Source of the DNA: a bacterium UBP10_UBA1149
GTDB lineage: Bacteria > Desulfobacterota > Binatia > UBA1149
Direction: 5' to 3'
Assembly: GCA_002311335.1 (NCBI GenBank)
Contig: DBZX01000055.1
Location: 45,729-62,681 of the forward strand
Length of the DNA: 16,953 bases
Below are positions 13,886 to 16,953 of the stretch, in pieces; position 1 is the stretch's first letter, and each line of letters starts with the position of its first letter. The notes beneath the pieces were generated by a model. That model had not been told where the DNA came from. It worked only from the letters and a program-made list of their open reading frames with translations, and did no database searches. The translations under genes were made by a program, and so were the position numbers.

Positions 13886-15088
13886 ATGGATTTCGAATAT
13901 TCGCAGAAGACCAAGGACTACGTGGAGCGCGTTGGCGCCTTCATGGACAAGAACCTCTACCCCAACGAGGAAGAGCTGGAGCAACAGATCGAGGATGGCG
14001 GCCGCTGGTGCGTCATCCCCTTGCTCGAAGAGATCAAGGCAAGGGCCAAGGCCGACGGATTGTGGAACCTTTTTCTGCCTGACAGCGGCCGGGGAGCCGG
14101 CCTGAGCAACCTCGAGTACGCGCCGCTGGCCGAGTTGATGGGGCGTAGCCACTTCGCCTCGGAGTCATTCAACTGTTCGGCTCCCGACACCGGCAACATG
14201 GAAGTCATTGAGCGCTACGGCAACGAGGAGCAGAAAGCCGAATGGCTGGCTCCCTTGCTGGAGGGCGAGATCCGTTCGGTGTTCTGCATGACCGAACCGG
14301 CGGTCGCCAGCTCGGACGCCACCAACATCTGCTCGACCATCGTGCGCGACGGCGATGAGTACGTGATCAACGGCACCAAGTGGTGGTCGTCGGGCGCCGG
14401 CGATCCGCGTGCGAAGATTTCGATCTTCATGGGCAAGACCGATCCCGACGCCGCCCGCCATCAGCAGCAGTCTATGATACTGGTGCCGCTCGATGCGCCG
14501 GGTATAAACATCAAGCGCATGCTCAGCGTATTCGGTTATGACGACGCGCCGCACGGCCACGCCGAGATCGAGTTCAAGGACGTGCGCGTGCCGGTGGCTA
14601 ATCTCCTGCTGGGCGAAGGCCGCGGCTTCGAGATAGCCCAGGGCCGGCTTGGCCCCGGGCGCATTCACCATTGCATGCGCACGGTCGGTGCCGCCGAGAG
14701 GGCGCTCGACGCCATGTGCCGGCGCGCTCTTGAGCGCAAGGCTTTCGGCCGTTACCTGGCCGAGATGGGAGTCACCAGGGCGCGCATAGCCGAGGCTCGT
14801 ATTGATATAGAGCAGGCGCGCTTGCTGACGCTCAAGGCCGCGTGGCTGATGGACACGGTGGGCAACAAGGAAGCCCGCAGCGAGATCGCGCAGATCAAGG
14901 TAGCAGCCCCGCGCATGGCCCTGAAGGTGGTAGACAACGCCATGCAGGTGCACGGCGGCGCTGGTGTCTGCCAGGACTTCAACCTGGCCAGGCTCTACGC
15001 GGGCCTGCGAACACTGAGGCTTGCCGATGGACCGGACGAGGTCCATCTCGACCAGATCGGTCGCCTCGAGCTGAAGAAGTACCTCTAG
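13886..15088 (+). CDS. Acyl-CoA dehydrogenase, ACAD10/11-type
   Basis: A 400-residue FAD-dependent acyl-CoA dehydrogenase, which introduces a 2,3 double bond into an acyl-CoA and passes electrons to ETF. ATG 13886 is preceded by AGAGGAA with good spacing; a longer in-frame start 28 codons upstream is rejected. The first signature reads FCMTEPAVASSDATN (133-147), the FAD region KWWSSGAGDP follows at 165-174, and QVHGGAGVCQD (354-364) is the second conserved block. At the place of the usual catalytic Glu the sequence is L-A-D381-G-P-D-E-V-H, the signature of the ACAD10/11 group, where an Asp is expected to serve as base. That group handles long-chain and 4-hydroxy-acyl substrates in animals. 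The aminoglycoside-phosphotransferase-like kinase often associated with it is absent here. Its TAG stop overlaps the gltD stop within a CTAG. Confidence 0.95.
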   Translation: MDFEYSQKTKDYVERVGAFMDKNLYPNEEELEQQIEDGGRWCVIPLLEEIKARAKADGLWNLFLPDSGRGAGLSNLEYAPLAELMGRSHFASESFNCSAPDTGNMEVIERYGNEEQKAEWLAPLLEGEIRSVFCMTEPAVASSDATNICSTIVRDGDEYVINGTKWWSSGAGDPRAKISIFMGKTDPDAARHQQQSMILVPLDAPGINIKRMLSVFGYDDAPHGHAEIEFKDVRVPVANLLLGEGRGFEIAQGRLGPGRIHHCMRTVGAAERALDAMCRRALERKAFGRYLAEMGVTRARIAEARIDIEQARLLTLKAAWLMDTVGNKEARSEIAQIKVAAPRMALKVVDNAMQVHGGAGVCQDFNLARLYAGLRTLRLADGPDEVHLDQIGRLELKKYL

Positions 15089-16563
15089 GCGAGCGGCCGA
15101 CCGCCGGTCTCCGGGCGGGCGGGTGAAGACGGCAGGCGACTTTCGCCCTGCAGGAAGGTATCCACGCCGCGGGCACATTCGCGTCCTTCCCACAGCGCCC
15201 ACACCACCAGCGACTGGCCGCGCCTCGTGTCGCCACAGGCGAACACCCCGGGCACGTTTGTAGCGTAGTTGGCGTCAGCGGCGATGTTGCCCCTGGCGTC
15301 AAGCGCGACGCCGAGTTGTTCGACCAGGCCCGTGGTCCTCGGGCCGGTGAAACCCATGGCCAGCAGCACCAGCCCTGCCGGCACTGTGAATTCGCTGCCC
15401 TCGATCTCGCTCATCTGCATGCGACCGTCCTCCGAGCGCTTCCACTCGATGCGCACGGCTTCAAGCGCCTCTACCTTTCCGTCCTTGCCCAGCAGGCGAC
15501 GGGTGTTGATAGCAAAATCGCGATCGGCACCTTCTTCGTGGCTGCTCGAGCTACGGTAGATCATGGGCCAGTAGGGCCAGGGCATGCTCTCGGTGGGCTC
15601 GTGCGGGGGCTTGGCCATGATCTCAAACTGGGTGACACTGGCCGCTCCCTGGCGGTTGGATGTCCCCACGCAGTCACTGCCCGTATCGCCACCGCCTATC
15701 ACGATCACGTGCTTGCCCTCGGCCAGAATTGCCTCCTGCTCGGGCACGGTGTCGCCGGCTACGCGCTTGTTCTGCTGGGGCAGAAAGTCCATGGCGAAGT
15801 GAACTCCCTCGAGTTCTCGACCGCTGACTTCGAGGTCTCTCGGCACCGTGCAGCCCAGCGAAAGCACCACGGCGTCAAAATCCGCCTTCAACTTGTCGGT
15901 ACCGATGTCGCTACCCACGTCTACACTGCAGCGCATGGTCACGCCCTCGGCCTGCATCTGCTCCACGCGGCGATCGATGAGCTGCTTTTCCATCTTGAAA
16001 TCCGGGATCCCGTACCTGAGCAGCCCACCCACGCGGTCGTCCCGTTCGAAGAGGGTCACGTCGTGGCCGACACGGGCCAATTGCTGGGCAGCTGCCATGC
16101 CGGCCGGACCCGAGCCTACCACGGCAACGGTTTTGCCGGTTTTGACCGCCGACGGCAGCGGGGTGATCCAGCCTTCCTGCCAGGCGCGGTCTATGATGTT
16201 TTTCTCGATCAGTTTTATGTTGACCGGGTCGCGGTTGATGTTGAGCACGCAGCTCTCTTCGCAGGGGGCGGGGCAGACGCGGCCGGTAAACTCCGGGAAG
16301 TTGTTGGTCTCGTGCAGCACCGTTATGGCTTCGTGCCACTCGTGGTTGTAGACGAGGTCGTTGAACTCGGGGATGGTGTTGCCCAGCGGACAGCCGTTGT
16401 GACAGAATGGTACGCCGCAGTCCATGCAGCGGGCCGCTTGCCGGTTGAGCGCGTCGGCATCGAGCTTACCCTCGAGTTCGCGGTAGTCGCCCAGCCGTTC
16501 TTCGATGGGTCGCCGAGTCGGCGTCTCCCGTTCAAAATCCATGAAGCCCGTAGCTTTATTCAC
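15085..16563 (-). CDS. gltD: Glutamate synthase (NADPH) small subunit
   Basis: A 492-residue beta subunit of glutamate synthase. It oxidises NADPH through FAD and passes electrons via 4Fe-4S clusters to the GltB subunit, which makes glutamate from glutamine and 2-oxoglutarate. The N terminus begins NKATGFMDFERE, typical of GltD, and uses a GTG start (16563). The cluster cysteines are C46, C49, C54 and C58, then C97, C101 and C105. The FAD motif is G150-S-G-P-A-G155, GGLLRYGIPDFK (179-190) is a hallmark, and the NADPH motif is G290-G-G-D-T-G-S-D-C298. The start lies 29 bases after the gltB stop on the same strand, the usual gltBD operon order. The 3' end overlaps the acyl-CoA dehydrogenase by 4 bases. 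Confidence 0.97.
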   Translation of the reverse strand: MNKATGFMDFERETPTRRPIEERLGDYRELEGKLDADALNRQAARCMDCGVPFCHNGCPLGNTIPEFNDLVYNHEWHEAITVLHETNNFPEFTGRVCPAPCEESCVLNINRDPVNIKLIEKNIIDRAWQEGWITPLPSAVKTGKTVAVVGSGPAGMAAAQQLARVGHDVTLFERDDRVGGLLRYGIPDFKMEKQLIDRRVEQMQAEGVTMRCSVDVGSDIGTDKLKADFDAVVLSLGCTVPRDLEVSGRELEGVHFAMDFLPQQNKRVAGDTVPEQEAILAEGKHVIVIGGGDTGSDCVGTSNRQGAASVTQFEIMAKPPHEPTESMPWPYWPMIYRSSSSHEEGADRDFAINTRRLLGKDGKVEALEAVRIEWKRSEDGRMQMSEIEGSEFTVPAGLVLLAMGFTGPRTTGLVEQLGVALDARGNIAADANYATNVPGVFACGDTRRGQSLVVWALWEGRECARGVDTFLQGESRLPSSPARPETGGRPLA

Positions 16564-16592
16564 CGTGATTGACCCGCGGCGCTGTCGCTTGC

Positions 16593-16953
16593 TCAGGCCG
16601 AGGCCTGGGCGGCGGCGCCGCTTTTCTCCTTTTCGGTTTCCTCGAGCACGCGTCGGTACTCGCTGGGAAACACCTTGACGAACCGCGCCAGGGTATTGTT
16701 CCAGTCGCCGAGCAGGCCCTCGGCCAGCTCGCTGCCGGTGAGTTGCACGTGTCGCTGCACCAGTTGCTTGACCTCGGCCGCCTCGTCGGGATCATCGAGC
16801 TTGAACAACTCGACCATTCCCATGTTGCAGCGCTCGGCGAAGCGCCCGTCAACGTCGAGCACGTAGGCAAACCCACCGCTCATTCCGGCAGCAAAGTTGC
16901 GCCCGGTGGCGCCCAGGCACACCAGTCGTCCACCGGTCATGTACTCGCAGCCG
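16593..16953 (-). CDS. gltB: Glutamate synthase large subunit, C-terminal fragment (cut by window edge)
   Basis: Only the last ~120 codons are inside the window; the frame is open to base 16953 and the gene continues beyond it. The visible part is the end of the GXGXG C-terminal domain of the large subunit: GCEYMTGGRLVCLG, then TGRNFAAGMSGGFAYVLD and CNMGMVELF, exactly as in GltB. The internal Met at 16940 is not a start. GltB carries the glutaminase and synthase sites and works with GltD, whose gene lies 29 bases downstream. The last residues (EKEKSGAAAQASA) form a low-complexity tail. Confidence 0.95.
   Translation of the reverse strand, partial: GCEYMTGGRLVCLGATGRNFAAGMSGGFAYVLDVDGRFAERCNMGMVELFKLDDPDEAAEVKQLVQRHVQLTGSELAEGLLGDWNNTLARFVKVFPSEYRRVLEETEKEKSGAAAQASA

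Noticed and set aside
15316..16572. 418-codon open frame antisense to gltD
   Set aside because: Low-complexity shadow of a well-conserved gltD gene; no motif of its own.

Overview
This is a gene-dense, high-GC bacterial window (roughly 60-65% G+C by eye) with 18 protein-coding genes. I see no RNA genes, mobile elements or CRISPR array, and no gene-free stretch longer than 300 bases. It opens with a run of 15 G that looks like a sequencing or assembly artefact. It ends inside gltB. Content (YajQ, Dtd, GltBD, several acyl-CoA, SDR and LLM-flavin enzymes, a GlpC-like/DUF3501 pair) fits an uncultured high-GC lineage of the Desulfobacterota/Myxococcota/Binatota kind, probably from a metagenome. 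The sequence alone cannot fix the taxon. Isoleucine ATA codons are unusually common for such a GC-rich genome (8 of 15 Ile codons in the first SDR).

Layout. 43-3277 (+): a GlpC/heterodisulfide-reductase-like Fe-S protein overlaps a DUF3501 gene; then come an SDR and, overlapping it by 4 bases, a small NTF2-fold protein. This small protein resembles bile-acid 7-alpha-dehydratase BaiE and keeps all five BaiE active-site positions. 3311-4189 (-): an LLM-family flavin/F420 oxidoreductase. 4287-6044 (+): a probable lipoprotein alkylsulfatase of the SdsA1 type with a TTG start. 6063-6497 (-): D-aminoacyl-tRNA deacylase. 6600-7403 (+): a crotonase-fold protein lacking both hydratase glutamates. 7465-8508 (-): a second, different LLM oxidoreductase. 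8656-9141 (+): YajQ. 9231-10034 (+): an SDR resembling the SDR16C group. 10035-10943 (-): an NAD(P)-dependent epimerase/3-beta-HSD-like protein. 11077-11955 (+): an amidohydrolase-fold protein with most metal ligands replaced. 11942-13698 (-): a PaaI-type thioesterase downstream of a ferredoxin reductase-like flavoprotein. 13886-15088 (+): an ACAD10/11-type acyl-CoA dehydrogenase. 15085-16953 (-): gltD and the 3' end of gltB.

How the genes may work together. Apart from housekeeping genes (dtd, yajQ, gltBD), nearly everything belongs to families used to oxidise, dehydrate, desulfate and CoA-process lipids, steroids and other polycyclic or aliphatic substrates. The strongest lead is the SDR plus BaiE/Hsh2-like dehydratase couplet at 2001-3277, which could oxidise a hydroxysteroid-like substrate and then eliminate a hydroxyl. 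A steroid or isoprenoid catabolic role for the wider window is inference: genes switch strand about a dozen times, so they are not one operon, and no ring-cleavage, side-chain CoA-ligase, P450 or Rieske gene is present.
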